From positions 1 to 64,000 of the forward strand of contig JAAFGX010000010.1 in NCBI GenBank assembly GCA_010365115.1: a stretch of 64,000 bases of DNA, given 5' to 3'. Positions 7,514 through 17,819 of this stretch are shown piece by piece. The DNA is from Paludibacter sp. GTDB lineage: Bacteria; Bacteroidota; Bacteroidia; Bacteroidales; Paludibacteraceae. Each line of letters opens with the position of its first letter. The first letter of the stretch is position 1. A model generated the notes under the pieces. The model ran no database searches. It was not told the origin of the DNA and saw nothing but the letters and a program-made list of their open reading frames with translations. Both the position numbers and the translations under genes were made by a program.

Positions 7514-8461
7514 TTATATTGATTTGGTAATTAACTGAAATATATAAATAAAATATAAACTTAAAAGTAAGCCACCCTGCCAACGTTTAATAGAAAATTG
7601 TTTATTCGTAAGCACAAAGACCATCACCAACAGACTTCCTAAGGCTGCCATCGACAGGTCAATTATCATACCATCGTATGCAGGTAGTGGACGTATCATT
7701 GCACTTACACTCAGAACAAAAAACACATTGAAAATATTAGAACCTATAACATTTCCTAGTGCAATGTCTGAATTTTTTTTGAAAGCGGCAACAACCGAAG
7801 TGGCTAATTCAGGCAAGGAAGTGCCTAATGCAACAATAGTTAATCCAATAACTGATTGGCTAATGCCAAGTGATTGAGCTATGCATACTGCAGAAGGAAC
7901 AATAAGCCCTGCACCTCCTATTAATGCTCCCAAACCTCCTAGAATCATAATCCCTGCAATCCATATTTTCATAGGTTTGAAATGGATCTCTGCAGTAATA
8001 ATTTCAGAATTTTTTATTGATCTGGTAACCATAACTAACATAAACCAGGCAAAGAATAAAAGTAAAATTAAACCATCGATGCGTGAGATGAAATTGTCAA
8101 AGACGATAGCAAAAAATAAAATAAGTAATGTACCGAGAAGACTTAAGGGAATGTCGAATCTTCGTGAGCTTTTTTGTGATTTTATTGGTAAAATTAGTGC
8201 TGCAAGCCCAAGTACTATAAAGGTGTTTATTGTATTACTGCCAATAATATTGGTTAACGCAAGGTCGGTTGTTTCGGGACTTGCAGCAGCCACTAAATTC
8301 ACCACCAGTTCTGGTGCTGAAGTTCCAAGTGCTACTACTGTAAGCCCAATAACTAAATCGGGGACATTAAACCGTTTAGCCAATCCGGATGCACCTTCTA
8401 CAAGATAATTTGCGCCTATAATTAGGATTCCAAAACCGAATAATATAAATAAATAATCCAT
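7514..8461 (-). CDS. Calcium/sodium antiporter (CaCA family, YrbG-like)
   Basis: Inner-membrane cation exchanger with about ten hydrophobic segments in two homologous halves. The alpha-repeat signatures are GTSAPELVVNLVAA in the first half and GTSLPELATSVVAA in the second, each followed by GSNTINTF or GSNIFNVFF. The acidic residues in these repeats bind Ca2+ or Na+. 315 aa is the normal length for prokaryotic members. It lies upstream of the aminotransferase on the same strand (21-bp gap). The substrate could be Ca2+/H+ rather than Ca2+/Na+. Confidence 0.9.
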   Translation of the reverse strand: MDYLFILFGFGILIIGANYLVEGASGLAKRFNVPDLVIGLTVVALGTSAPELVVNLVAAASPETTDLALTNIIGSNTINTFIVLGLAALILPIKSQKSSRRFDIPLSLLGTLLILFFAIVFDNFISRIDGLILLLFFAWFMLVMVTRSIKNSEIITAEIHFKPMKIWIAGIMILGGLGALIGGAGLIVPSAVCIAQSLGISQSVIGLTIVALGTSLPELATSVVAAFKKNSDIALGNVIGSNIFNVFFVLSVSAMIRPLPAYDGMIIDLSMAALGSLLVMVFVLTNKQFSIKRWQGGLLLSLYFIYIFQLITKSI

Positions 8462-8566
8462 TAGTAGAATTATGAGTAAGAAGTTCTTATCAATTATTGT
8501 TGATCAATTTCAGATAAAACAATTCATTGTAGGGTTGAAATTTAGATGACAAAAAATGAATTAATA

Positions 8567-10369
8567 TTACTTATTAGTTGCTTCATTAAGTGCTTCCATA
8601 ACATTAATAATGTAATCACCCGTTTTCTCGCATTCAACTATTATGTCCATATAGGTTACACTGGCTTGATAATCGTATTTTCTTTCTTCTACATCTCTAA
8701 TATTTTGCAGTTTCAGCTGATTTCGGAAATTATTTATTTCGTATTCAATATTTACCGAAATATTAAATTCATCTGTGCTGATATGATTATTTTCCATGGA
8801 TTCAGTCATTTGATGAATAGCTCCCTCAATCAGATTCATCATCAAATCAATATTAGAATCCATATCTTTTGTATAAACAGATTTATCATCCCTTTTTCGT
8901 AAAATAGTACGTGCTAAGTTATAACAACCGTCACTTACACTTTCAATCTCCGAAACAACACGCAACATGGTTTGAAGTTGGTGTTTGCTTTCTTCACTTA
9001 ATTTTCCGTCGGCGACTTTCGATAGGTAACGAGCTATTTCCAGTTCCATTCGATCGCTTATATTTTCATATTTTTGAATTCGGCTGAATTTCTTAACAAA
9101 TTCACTTTCGTTTGTTTCATAATATATCTTGCGTACCTGTTTGAACATTTTTCCAGTCCTTTTAGAATATACTTTTAGTTCTTTCCATGCTTGTAAAATA
9201 CTTAGTTCGGAAGTAGATAAAAGTCCGGTAGATATAAATTGAAGCTGAAATTCTTCATCTGTATCTTTTTTCTTAATTACGAATGATACTACTTTTGAAA
9301 TACTTTTTACAAACCAAATCATAACGAAAGTATTGATAAGGTTAAACATAGTATGAAACAATGACAACCCATATAATGTTGAAATCTGATAAGCTCCCAA
9401 TTGACTGCTAAGAGCACTCTGTTCAGTTGTCAGCGTTTTATTTCCCGAAGTAATGAGTTCGAGAGTCTTTGGATCAATGCTATTTGAGAAGGCTGTTAAT
9501 TTAGTAGGATCACCTGGTCCGAATTGAGAAACAATTGAAGTTATCATATTCATAAAAGGATAGAAAAGAATCAACATCCATATAACTCCAAATACATTAA
9601 ACGTTAAGTGAGCCAATGCAGCTCTTTTAGCCGAAACATTAGCAGGTATTGCTGCTATGTTAGCTGTAATAGTTGTACCAATATTTTCACCTAATACCAT
9701 TGCCGCACCGAGCTCATAGGAAATCCAGCCTTTACTGCACATTACAAGCGTTATTGCCATTGTAGCGCTCGAAGACTGAACTACAATGGTAAGTATTGTG
9801 CCGATCATTAAGAAAATAAGGACCGAACCGAATCCCGACTGAGTATATTGAGATAAAAAACTCAGCATTTCGGGATTACTTTTTAAATCAGGTACTGAAT
9901 TTTTAAGCATTTCCAGCCCCATAAACAGAAAAGCAAACCCTACCAGAAATTCTCCGAAGGATTTGCGTTTGCTTTTTGTTGAGAATATAAACGGGATGGC
10001 TATTGCAATTAATGGAACTGAAAAGGCAGCAATGCTAACTTTAAAGCCGAATATTGATATTAACCAGGCTGTAACTGTTGTCCCGATATTCGCACCCATA
10101 ATAACTGTTATGGATTGCAATAAAGTCAACAAACCAGCGTTTACAAAGCTAACCACCATAACAGTAGTTGCCGAAGAGGATTGAATCAGTGTTGTTATGA
10201 ACAGACCGGTGAGAACGCCCGAAAAGCGATTTTTCGTCATAGCCGCCAAACCCGATCGAAGTTTGTTTCCGGCAACTTTTTGAAGACCCTCGCTCATTAT
10301 CTTCATTCCATACAGGAATAAGCCTAACGAGCCTATTAGCGTAAATGCATCGTAAAATGAAAAATTCAT
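8567..10369 (-). CDS. Na/Pi cotransporter family protein with PhoU-like domain
   Basis: Inner-membrane phosphate transporter of the NptA/PNaS family. Two repeated transport motifs are visible: QSSSATTVMVVSF with GANIGTTVTAW near residues 60-100, and QSSSATMAITLVM with GENIGTTITA near 200-235. After the membrane part the C-terminal 200 residues are soluble and helical and rich in charged residues, as in PhoU-like accessory domains (YNLARTILRKRDD, NNFRNQLK). 600 aa. It probably imports phosphate with Na+ or regulates phosphate uptake. A -7 box (10393-10400) lies just upstream. Confidence 0.9.
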   Translation of the reverse strand: MNFSFYDAFTLIGSLGLFLYGMKIMSEGLQKVAGNKLRSGLAAMTKNRFSGVLTGLFITTLIQSSSATTVMVVSFVNAGLLTLLQSITVIMGANIGTTVTAWLISIFGFKVSIAAFSVPLIAIAIPFIFSTKSKRKSFGEFLVGFAFLFMGLEMLKNSVPDLKSNPEMLSFLSQYTQSGFGSVLIFLMIGTILTIVVQSSSATMAITLVMCSKGWISYELGAAMVLGENIGTTITANIAAIPANVSAKRAALAHLTFNVFGVIWMLILFYPFMNMITSIVSQFGPGDPTKLTAFSNSIDPKTLELITSGNKTLTTEQSALSSQLGAYQISTLYGLSLFHTMFNLINTFVMIWFVKSISKVVSFVIKKKDTDEEFQLQFISTGLLSTSELSILQAWKELKVYSKRTGKMFKQVRKIYYETNESEFVKKFSRIQKYENISDRMELEIARYLSKVADGKLSEESKHQLQTMLRVVSEIESVSDGCYNLARTILRKRDDKSVYTKDMDSNIDLMMNLIEGAIHQMTESMENNHISTDEFNISVNIEYEINNFRNQLKLQNIRDVEERKYDYQASVTYMDIIVECEKTGDYIINVMEALNEATNK

Positions 10370-10392
10370 TAACTTTTAAATTAAAATGAATG

Positions 10393-10400
10393 CAAATGTA
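10393..10400 (-). promoter_or_regulatory. -7 box for the Na/Pi cotransporter gene
   Basis: The minus strand reads TACATTTG, about 24 bp upstream of the ATG at 10369. Confidence 0.5.
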
Positions 10401-10496
10401 ATCCAAAAAATAGAAACTCTCAAACAAATACATTTAAAAAAAATAATGTATTTTTACACCCACTTACATTTCCTAAAAAATAACTGATCAAAACGT

Positions 10497-12167
10497 ATGG
10501 AGAAGCTTGTTACCATTTATTGTAAAAACACAAAATCTTATCACTCTTACCCATTGGGGATTTCCGTAATTGAAATTTATCATAACCTTAACATTCAATT
10601 AAAATTTCAGGTAGTTGCAGCCCGAGTAAATTATAAAGTAGAGGATTTAAATTTTTTAATTTACAATCCAAAAGACATCGAGTTTATAGATATGAGCTCA
10701 CCCTCTGGCATGCGCGTGTATGTTAGGAGTCTGAGTATGGTGATGTCAAAAGCAATTTCAGAGCTATTTCCTGAAGTTATTCTTCGGATAGAACACCCAA
10801 TTTCAAAAGGGTATTATTGTAAACTTGACAATCTGAAGCAACCGCTTACAAATGAAATTATAAATCAAATTAAAGAAAGAGTAAAAATAATTATCTCGCA
10901 AAGAAAAAAAATAATCTGTGAAGAGAAACAAACTTCCGTTGTAAAAGATTTATTTTTAAGTCAAACACACCAACGAGAAAATATTGCTCTTTTCGAGACT
11001 CTTGGAAATCCATACAGTCGTTTCTTTCGAATTGACGATTTTATTGATTATTATAACGGAGTCTTATTGCCATCAACTGATTTTCTAAATTTATTTGATT
11101 TAATACCCTATTATGATGGGATTCTATTGCGCATTCCCAATCGGGATAATCCTGTTGAACTCGAAGAAGTTGTATTATTACCAAAAATGTTTGATATTTT
11201 CAAGGAATATCTGGGCTGGAATAAGATTATGAATCTAAATAATGTAGGTGAATTTAATATTGCTTGCCGAAATAATCAATCATTTAATCTTATTAAAGTT
11301 TCAGAGGCACTTCACGAAAAGAAAGTGGCATCCATTGCAGATATGATTTCACAAAGGGCTGAAAAAGTGCGGTTTGTATTAGTTTCAGGACCATCTTCTT
11401 CGGGCAAAACAACTTTCAGTAAAAGGCTTTCAGTTCAACTGATGGTAAGCGGATTGAAACCCGTAGTTTTATCGCTCGACAATTATTTTGTAAATCGTGA
11501 AGATACACCACTGGACATAAACGGAGAATGGGATTTTGAACATCTTCATGCACTGGACCTCGCATTATTTAATCAACATCTAAAACAATTATTAAATGGC
11601 GAAGAAATTGAAATCCCATTTTTTAACTTTGAAGATGGAAAGCGCAATTACAAAGGTGAACGTCTGAGGCTAGACAATGACAGTGTTTTAATAATGGAGG
11701 GTATTCATGCATTAAATCCGGATTTAATTTCTGACATCCCTGCAGAAACAACATTCAAAATTTATGTTTCAGCATTAACTACAATCTCCATTGACAATCA
11801 CAACTGGATTCCAACTACAGATACGCGTTTATTACGCCGCATTATTCGAGATTACCGTTTTAGGAATTATTCGGCCCGTGAAACAATTGCGCGTTGGTCG
11901 AGCGTGCGAAGAGGTGAGGAAAAGTGGATTTTCCCGTATCAGGAAAATGCGGATGTAATGTTCAACTCGGCACTATTATTCGAATTGGCAGTACTGAAAA
12001 AACATGCTACACCTATATTGGCTGAAGTACCAAAATATTGTGATGAATATACTGAAACCCATCGCTTGTTGAAATTTTTAAATTATTTTGTTCCAATTCA
12101 CGAACGTGAAATTCCGCCAACGTCCCTCTTACGGGAGTTTGTAGGTGGGAGTAGTTTTAGATATTAA
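10497..12167 (+). CDS. Uridine kinase-like nucleoside kinase with N-terminal TGS-type domain
   Basis: The N-terminal 60-70 residues resemble a TGS domain and the next 150 resemble the second additional domain of threonyl-tRNA synthetase (HPISKGYYCKL). A PRK/uridine-kinase domain follows, with P-loop SGPSSSGKTTFSKRL near residue 300 and DNYFVNREDTP and EWDFEHLHALDL matching Udk. It likely phosphorylates uridine or cytidine, or another small substrate. This fusion is widespread in Bacteroidetes, and the role of the ThrRS-like part is unknown. 556 aa. Divergent from the Na/Pi gene. Confidence 0.85.
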   Translation: MEKLVTIYCKNTKSYHSYPLGISVIEIYHNLNIQLKFQVVAARVNYKVEDLNFLIYNPKDIEFIDMSSPSGMRVYVRSLSMVMSKAISELFPEVILRIEHPISKGYYCKLDNLKQPLTNEIINQIKERVKIIISQRKKIICEEKQTSVVKDLFLSQTHQRENIALFETLGNPYSRFFRIDDFIDYYNGVLLPSTDFLNLFDLIPYYDGILLRIPNRDNPVELEEVVLLPKMFDIFKEYLGWNKIMNLNNVGEFNIACRNNQSFNLIKVSEALHEKKVASIADMISQRAEKVRFVLVSGPSSSGKTTFSKRLSVQLMVSGLKPVVLSLDNYFVNREDTPLDINGEWDFEHLHALDLALFNQHLKQLLNGEEIEIPFFNFEDGKRNYKGERLRLDNDSVLIMEGIHALNPDLISDIPAETTFKIYVSALTTISIDNHNWIPTTDTRLLRRIIRDYRFRNYSARETIARWSSVRRGEEKWIFPYQENADVMFNSALLFELAVLKKHATPILAEVPKYCDEYTETHRLLKFLNYFVPIHEREIPPTSLLREFVGGSSFRY

Positions 12168-12223
12168 TTTAAATAAAACAACGAAAATTCAATAATTTAT
12201 ACAACCTTAACTAATAATTTTTG

Positions 12224-12231
12224 TACTTTTG
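12224..12231 (+). promoter_or_regulatory. -7 box for the 12264 barrel gene
   Basis: TACTTTTG, 32 bp upstream of the ATG at 12264, so the barrel gene has its own promoter. Confidence 0.6.
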
Positions 12232-12263
12232 TCCCCATTATTTCAGTAATATACTTAGCTTAA

Positions 12264-12938
12264 ATGAAGAAAATAATATTATCTTTTTTGCTTGTTTTGC
12301 TCATTCCAATTGGATTGGAAGCACAACGTCGAAACGGAATAATAAGTCGACGTAATACCAGTAATGGATCTATTACTTTCTCTACAGGCCCTGCATATTG
12401 CTTTGGCGATCCATTTGGTTCACCTTTTGAGAAATCCATATTAGATGGAACAAATTGGGAAGCAGCTCTGGGATTCCGTCATATGTTCGAAAATAACTTT
12501 GGATATAAGGCAACACTTCATTACAAAAATTATTCGGGTTCTGATGGCAATGTTCCAAAACCACACACCGGCTATTATTCATACAATTCAACTGTTTTTG
12601 AATTTACCGCCAGTGGACAATATGCCTACTACTTCGGACGTAAATATTCACGGTCAAAACCAAATTCAGTACGTGGATTCCTAGGACTGGGCATTTTAAA
12701 TAGTATGGTTACTTTTCCTAGGAAAATAGGAAAAACAACTCCAACTTATGCATTAGTTGCTCCATTTGGTGTAGCCTATCAATATGATATCAGAAACAGT
12801 AATTTTTCTTTTGGAGCAGAATTCGGATGGCAATATGTTTTTTCCGATTGGGTGGATGGATATAGTCCTAATCCAAGTTCCAGAAGCAACGATGTGTTGA
12901 CAAGTTTTAAAGCAACCGTAGCATACAGGATATTTTAG
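12264..12938 (+). CDS. Predicted outer-membrane beta-barrel protein
   Basis: Signal peptide (IILSFLLVLLIPIGLEAQ) followed by short alternating strands with aromatic girdle residues (YCFGDPFGSPF, FGYKATLHYKNY, YAYYFGRKYS) and a terminal strand ending in AYRIF. 224 aa, in the size range of an 8-10-strand barrel. It resembles small Bacteroidetes OMPs of the DUF6089 sort but I cannot confirm the family. It carries its own promoter and is convergent with the M6 protease. Confidence 0.65.
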   Translation: MKKIILSFLLVLLIPIGLEAQRRNGIISRRNTSNGSITFSTGPAYCFGDPFGSPFEKSILDGTNWEAALGFRHMFENNFGYKATLHYKNYSGSDGNVPKPHTGYYSYNSTVFEFTASGQYAYYFGRKYSRSKPNSVRGFLGLGILNSMVTFPRKIGKTTPTYALVAPFGVAYQYDIRNSNFSFGAEFGWQYVFSDWVDGYSPNPSSRSNDVLTSFKATVAYRIF

Positions 12939-12972
12939 TATTTGATTTTGAGAGGATAATATTTTATAACCT

Positions 12973-14880
12973 TTATTTCCCTTCCCCGTTAAGAATAATT
13001 ACTTTTGCAGGATTAAGGCCGCCTCCCGAGATTGTTAGTACTGCTGAATGGCTCCCCAAAGTTGTAGGTTTATAATTTACGCCAATGCTGATTCCGTTTG
13101 TATTATTTGCTATATTCTTTGGAATACCACTTACCGAAACTGTAAAAAACTGAGCATACATCCCTGAAACTAAAACAGTTAAATCACCAACCAGATCAGA
13201 GGTTTTAATATTTACTAATTTCGAGTTTATTTCATTCAATTTCGTCGATGGGAATAGAAGTAAATTTTCAATTACACCAACTTTAACTTGAGGTTGTGGA
13301 AATAAGACGGTTAATTTAAATGTTATATCATTTGCTGATTTTGTGATTTCAGAGAGCGTCCTATTTATATTTGTTCCCGTCCAGGTTACAGGCGAAAACC
13401 TACCGGTCGAGAAAGCAGTTGAAGGAGGAGTTGTTCCAACTCCCGTTGGGGGTACTAAATAAACGCGCATGTGACTTTTAAATGTTTGTGTTAAACCTGA
13501 ATAATTATTTGGTACATTATTCGACCAATCCGTCTTGTCATAATCAATATGCCATATACACATTCCTTCAGCAGGTAAATAGGTATCCCATCCCGTTTTT
13601 TTCCTATATTCAACCATAAAAAATTCATTAGGACTTGGGTTTGAAACGTTCATATTATGATTGGTTTCTGAAAATAAGAACGTTTGATTTGTGGTGTTTG
13701 CAGGTTGTATTTTACTCTGAGAAATCGGCAATAAAGTCAAATCTGAAGTGGAGTTGATTTGCTCGGGAGTTAAATATCCCAAATAAAAGCGATCATAAAC
13801 TGAGTATAAAGGTGGAGTTCTTCCTGAATTACTATACGCTCCGGCATCCATAATACTCCAATCATTAAGTGCGTTTGTTTGAGTTAATGAAGTATCATAA
13901 TAATCGGGCAATCCTAATACATGTCCAAATTCATGACAAAAAGTTCCAATGCCACACATGTTACTTCCGGTATTTCCTCGAAGCTCTGATGTACAGGCAT
14001 AATCCAACAGTACCTTATTGTCAAAATTAACACTTGTAACACTCCAGCGATGGGGCCAAATGCTATTAGCCGATCCATGTTCAGCTTCATTATATCCAGC
14101 ATAATAAATAAAGACATTATCTATAATACCATCATTATCTGTGTCATACTGAGCAAAATCGACACTCGAATCAGCCGCAGTACAAGCATCAACCACCATC
14201 TGTTGAGGATTCACATCATTGCCATTCACATCATTTGCTCCATAAAAGGCCATTTTGTGGGGCAATGTGAAAGGACCTACCACGTCAAAAGTAGGTGCAA
14301 ATTTACCATAAGAACTTGCCATAAAATAGTCGCGCGCTGAACCTGTTCCACCATTAGTACTATAACCATCTTGATTTAATAGGTTTGTAAAAGCAACTTG
14401 TGGAGTCGAAGTAACGTAAGTAGTATCAGTAAAATTAATCAGAATAATCAATGATTTTGGGGATCCATTAAGAGGAAATGCCTTTTGAGGAAGGCGATTA
14501 GATTGAAATAATTTAGTTTTTAGTGGCGATTTTTGAACCCTTTGAAGAACACTTTCTTTTTTAATAGTATTTAAAAATCTAAGATCTGCCGCTGAACGCT
14601 TGTTTATGTTTTGAGCTTTATAATTACTCACCACCATATTACCTCCAGCATCCAAAGTTGCGTAGTTAAAGACACCCTTTGCATTCCGTTTTATCAAATA
14701 ATTATCTTCAGTAGTTTGAAAATGATGAAATTCGTCTCCATGCAATTGAATTGTCAATTTAGTACCATCGCTTTGAGTAATCGTAACCGGATTTGGATCT
14801 GCCTTTACAGCAAAAACAGGTACAATTGCACACTGAATAAAAAAGGCACAAATCAGCAGAATCAAACCTCCTTTAATCAT
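12973..14880 (-). CDS. Secreted M6-family metalloprotease
   Basis: Exported zinc endopeptidase related to immune inhibitor A. An N-terminal signal segment (GLILLICAFFIQCAIVPVFA) is followed by a pro-region. The M6 domain has catalytic FCHEFGHVLGLPDYYD (HExxHxxGxxD, around residues 310-325) and a downstream Met-turn-like SIMDAG. The C-terminal 100 residues look like an Ig-like beta domain (FFTVSVSG, GVNYKPTTLGSHSAVLTISGGG). I see no lipobox and no obvious type IX sorting domain. I use ATG 14880 because the ORF-track TTG at 14916 lies inside a -7 box. Confidence 0.88.
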   Translation of the reverse strand: MIKGGLILLICAFFIQCAIVPVFAVKADPNPVTITQSDGTKLTIQLHGDEFHHFQTTEDNYLIKRNAKGVFNYATLDAGGNMVVSNYKAQNINKRSAADLRFLNTIKKESVLQRVQKSPLKTKLFQSNRLPQKAFPLNGSPKSLIILINFTDTTYVTSTPQVAFTNLLNQDGYSTNGGTGSARDYFMASSYGKFAPTFDVVGPFTLPHKMAFYGANDVNGNDVNPQQMVVDACTAADSSVDFAQYDTDNDGIIDNVFIYYAGYNEAEHGSANSIWPHRWSVTSVNFDNKVLLDYACTSELRGNTGSNMCGIGTFCHEFGHVLGLPDYYDTSLTQTNALNDWSIMDAGAYSNSGRTPPLYSVYDRFYLGYLTPEQINSTSDLTLLPISQSKIQPANTTNQTFLFSETNHNMNVSNPSPNEFFMVEYRKKTGWDTYLPAEGMCIWHIDYDKTDWSNNVPNNYSGLTQTFKSHMRVYLVPPTGVGTTPPSTAFSTGRFSPVTWTGTNINRTLSEITKSANDITFKLTVLFPQPQVKVGVIENLLLFPSTKLNEINSKLVNIKTSDLVGDLTVLVSGMYAQFFTVSVSGIPKNIANNTNGISIGVNYKPTTLGSHSAVLTISGGGLNPAKVIILNGEGK

Positions 14881-15364
14881 GTTGTAGCTATTTAGTTTGT
14901 ATTTAAAATTGAGCAAAAGTAATAATTAATTTTGGATTTGACTCATCTTGAATTCCAATTTAAACAGTAGATTATCCTTGTAATTATTGACAATATTTCA
15001 GTATCTTGAAAATTTCTACTTAATCTTCAAAACAATTATATAACACTCAATGTTAGCTATATAGTTCATTATATCATAAAAATAAGTTTAAACCCATTCA
15101 TACACATTTACACAATACGTCTAGTAATGTGAGAGATAATGACATGAAGCTCCAATTGGCATTCAGTTTCCCGGATACGGCGGTTGTAGAACGAATTGGA
15201 GATATACGAAAATTGAATTTTGTGCATTAGCATTTCAATAAAAGAAGCGTCCAAACCAAAACCTTTGCTTTCTATTGAAATTCAATAAACTTTTCACATT
15301 AAAACTAAGTTATAATGGAAACAGTCTTCCGCTTCTTTATTCTATAAAATAATTGCAAACAAAT
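14881..15364. other. Protease-thioredoxin divergent intergenic region
   Basis: 484 bp holding the protease promoter at its left end. A 28-codon frame (15144-15230) has no coding support. There is no hairpin or repeat family I recognise, and no clear TAnnTTTG box for trxA. Confidence 0.5.
14914..14921 (-). promoter_or_regulatory. -7 box for the M6 protease
   Basis: The minus strand reads TACTTTTG. It overlaps the TTG start in the ORF track, which moves the start to ATG 14880. Confidence 0.6.
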
Positions 15365-15661
15365 ATGGAAACTTTTCAGGAAATAATTCAGGGCGACAAA
15401 CCTGTATTAATTGATTTTTATGCAACATGGTGCGCCCCTTGCAAAACCATGAGTCCTATCTTAGAGTCAGTTGGAAAAGAATTGCAAGGACAGGCACGGG
15501 TTTTAAAAATTGATGTAGACAAAAACCAGGCTCTCTCGCAACAATTTAAAATTCAGGCAGTTCCAACTTTTATGATTTTTAAAAATGGAAAAATGGTTTG
15601 GCGAAAAGCTGGAGGAGCAGACAAAATGACCATTTTGAAAGAAATTCGAAATTACTTATAA
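15365..15661 (+). CDS. trxA: Thioredoxin
   Basis: Small cytoplasmic dithiol-disulfide oxidoreductase. The active site WCAPC is at residues 22-26 (Cys23, Cys26), the conserved cis-Pro is in AVPTF, and IFKNG and the GA/GG turn are in place. 98 aa from ATG 15365. The ORF track starts four codons earlier at a TTG with no better support. The gene lies upstream of sppA in the same orientation, with 144 bp between them. Confidence 0.95.
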   Translation: METFQEIIQGDKPVLIDFYATWCAPCKTMSPILESVGKELQGQARVLKIDVDKNQALSQQFKIQAVPTFMIFKNGKMVWRKAGGADKMTILKEIRNYL

Positions 15662-15805
15662 CAACAAATTTCATATTTTCTTTCTTTGAAAAAAATGCGA
15701 TTGTACAATTATCGAAAAACAATAAATATATTTTGATATTCAAAAATAATTGTCTTTCTTTGCATCCATAAATATTCTACTATAAACCAATTAATATCAT
15801 TGTAT

Positions 15806-17569
15806 ATGAAACAATTTTTAAAGTTTACCCTTGCCACCATTGTAGGCATTTTCATTGCTTCGTTACTTTGCACTCTTATCTTCTTTGGGATAATTGGAGC
15901 AATTGCCGGTGGAAGCGATGCTGCCACAGTACTGAAAACCAATTCTGTATACGAGATAAATTTAGAAGGAACTTTGATTGACCGATCAAAAGATGACCCA
16001 TTCTCAGGTGTGTTTGCCGAAGCAATGGGTAATAATGCAGAAAAAATGATTGGCCTCGACGATATATTATCAAACATTGAAAAAGCAAAGAATGATGACA
16101 ATATAGTAGGAATCTACCTCAAGGGAGGCTCCCTTTCTGGCGGAATTGCATCTATTAAAGAAATTAGAAATGCGCTGATTGATTTCAAAAAATCGGGTAA
16201 ATTTATAGTGTCTTATGCCGATAATTATTCTCAGCGCATGTATTATTTAGTATCTGTTGCAGATAGAATTTTACTAAACCCGCAAGGAATGCTCGAATTG
16301 AAAGGCCTTTCCGCTCAAATAATGTTTCTAAAAAATACGCTGGATAAATTGGGTATTGATATGCAAATTGTTAAAGTTGGCACATTCAAATCGGCAGTTG
16401 AACCTTTTATAAATACAAAAATGAGTGACGCTAACAAATTACAGGTTAGCGTATTTATGAATTCAATTTGGAACACCATTCTAAAAGAAGTTTCTGTTTC
16501 ACGCAAAATCCCTGTTGATTCATTGAATAAATTCGCTGATGAAATGATGATGTTTCAACCTACTGAAAAGACGAAACAATATGCATTAGTGGATTCGTTG
16601 GTTTATATTGATCAGGTTGATAGCATTTTGAAGTCGTGCGTAAAGAATATTGGGAAAGATGAAAAGCTAGCTTTTGTTAAACATACTGCTATGACGAAAG
16701 TTGCTGACAATTCAAAATTCGACAAAAATAAAGTAGCCGTAATCTATGCTATTGGCGATATTACAGATGTCGAAGGTGAAGGTATTGTAGCACGGGATTT
16801 AGTTGAAACTATAAATAAAGTAGCAAATGATTCAGCTGTAAAATCAGTTGTATTACGTGTTAGCTCACCAGGTGGAAGTGCCTATGCATCGGAGCAAATT
16901 TGGCATGCATTGGCTATGCTAAAGGCCAAAAAACCGCTGATTGTTTCAATGGGCGATTATGCTGCCTCAGGTGGATATTACATTTCTTGTATGGCTGATA
17001 AAATTGTAGCTCAGCCAAATACGATTACCGGTTCTATAGGGATTTTTGGTGTTATTCCAAATATTAAAGGTCTGAACGAAAAACTAGGTTTAACATACGA
17101 TGGTATCAAAACAAACAAGATGAGCGATGCTATTTCGGTAAATAGAGCATTTACGCCCGACGAACGCAATTTGATGCAAAACTACGTGAATCGTGGTTAC
17201 GAATTATTTGTGAAACGATGTGCTGATGGACGCAAAATGACAACAGATCAAATCAAAAATATTGCTGAAGGTCGTGTATGGACAGGTGAAGATGCAATTA
17301 AGATTGGTTTGGTAGATAAAATTGGTGGATTAAACGATGCTATTAAACTAGCAGTCGAAAAAGCAAAATTAAAAACCTATAACGTGAACGAATATCCGGT
17401 TAAAGAAGATTTTGCTACAAAATTCATGAAGAGTTTCAGCGAGGGAATCGAAACCCGTTTCGTGAAAGCTCAATTGGGAGAACAATACAAAATGTTTAAA
17501 CAAATACAAAATATCAACAAAGTTAATGGCATTCAGACCCGTATGTCCTATGACCTGATTATTCAATAG
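15806..17569 (+). CDS. sppA: Signal peptide peptidase SppA, long (67K) type
   Basis: Inner-membrane serine protease that degrades cleaved signal peptides. An N-terminal transmembrane segment (residues about 5-35, LATIVGIFIASLLCTLIFFGI) is followed by two tandem S49 domains. The Lys of the catalytic dyad is in VGTFKSAVEPF in the N-terminal half. The Ser nucleophile lies in the C-terminal half in DYAASGGYYISCMADK, after VSSPGGSAYAS. 587 aa fits the double-domain form of E. coli SppA. ATG 15806 is chosen over the TTG at 15800. Confidence 0.93.
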   Translation: MKQFLKFTLATIVGIFIASLLCTLIFFGIIGAIAGGSDAATVLKTNSVYEINLEGTLIDRSKDDPFSGVFAEAMGNNAEKMIGLDDILSNIEKAKNDDNIVGIYLKGGSLSGGIASIKEIRNALIDFKKSGKFIVSYADNYSQRMYYLVSVADRILLNPQGMLELKGLSAQIMFLKNTLDKLGIDMQIVKVGTFKSAVEPFINTKMSDANKLQVSVFMNSIWNTILKEVSVSRKIPVDSLNKFADEMMMFQPTEKTKQYALVDSLVYIDQVDSILKSCVKNIGKDEKLAFVKHTAMTKVADNSKFDKNKVAVIYAIGDITDVEGEGIVARDLVETINKVANDSAVKSVVLRVSSPGGSAYASEQIWHALAMLKAKKPLIVSMGDYAASGGYYISCMADKIVAQPNTITGSIGIFGVIPNIKGLNEKLGLTYDGIKTNKMSDAISVNRAFTPDERNLMQNYVNRGYELFVKRCADGRKMTTDQIKNIAEGRVWTGEDAIKIGLVDKIGGLNDAIKLAVEKAKLKTYNVNEYPVKEDFATKFMKSFSEGIETRFVKAQLGEQYKMFKQIQNINKVNGIQTRMSYDLIIQ

Positions 17570-17764
17570 AAACTTTTTTTGCGTTTTTCAATTGATTTCT
17601 TTTAAGAGAGACAAGGTGTGTGATATGCCTTAAAATGTTGGAAGGATTGATAATTAAATTTTATATGGACTGAGTTCGGAAGTTAACTGGACATAGTCCT
17701 TAAGTTTAACATTGGTTCTAAAATTATTATAGTATTGATTAAAGATTGGTTGAATATAAAACAC

Positions 17765-17816
17765 TCAATAAAAAAAACCTATGCAATCAATTGATTACAT
17801 AGGTTTTTTTTATTGA
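17765..17816. terminator. 52-bp palindromic bidirectional terminator
   Basis: A near-perfect palindrome centred at 17790/17791: TCAATA, an A-run, CCTATG, then the mirror CATAGG, a T-run and ATTGA, with an inner AATCAATTGATT palindrome. T-runs follow the stem on both strands, so it can stop sppA from one side and the tRNA pair from the other. It ends 3 bp from the tRNA-Leu 3' end. Confidence 0.75.
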
Positions 17817-17819
17817 ACG

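Noticed and set aside
15144-15230. 28-codon ORF between the M6 protease and trxA
   Set aside because: No promoter box at a suitable distance, no homology I can recognise, and shorter than chance frames of this region.
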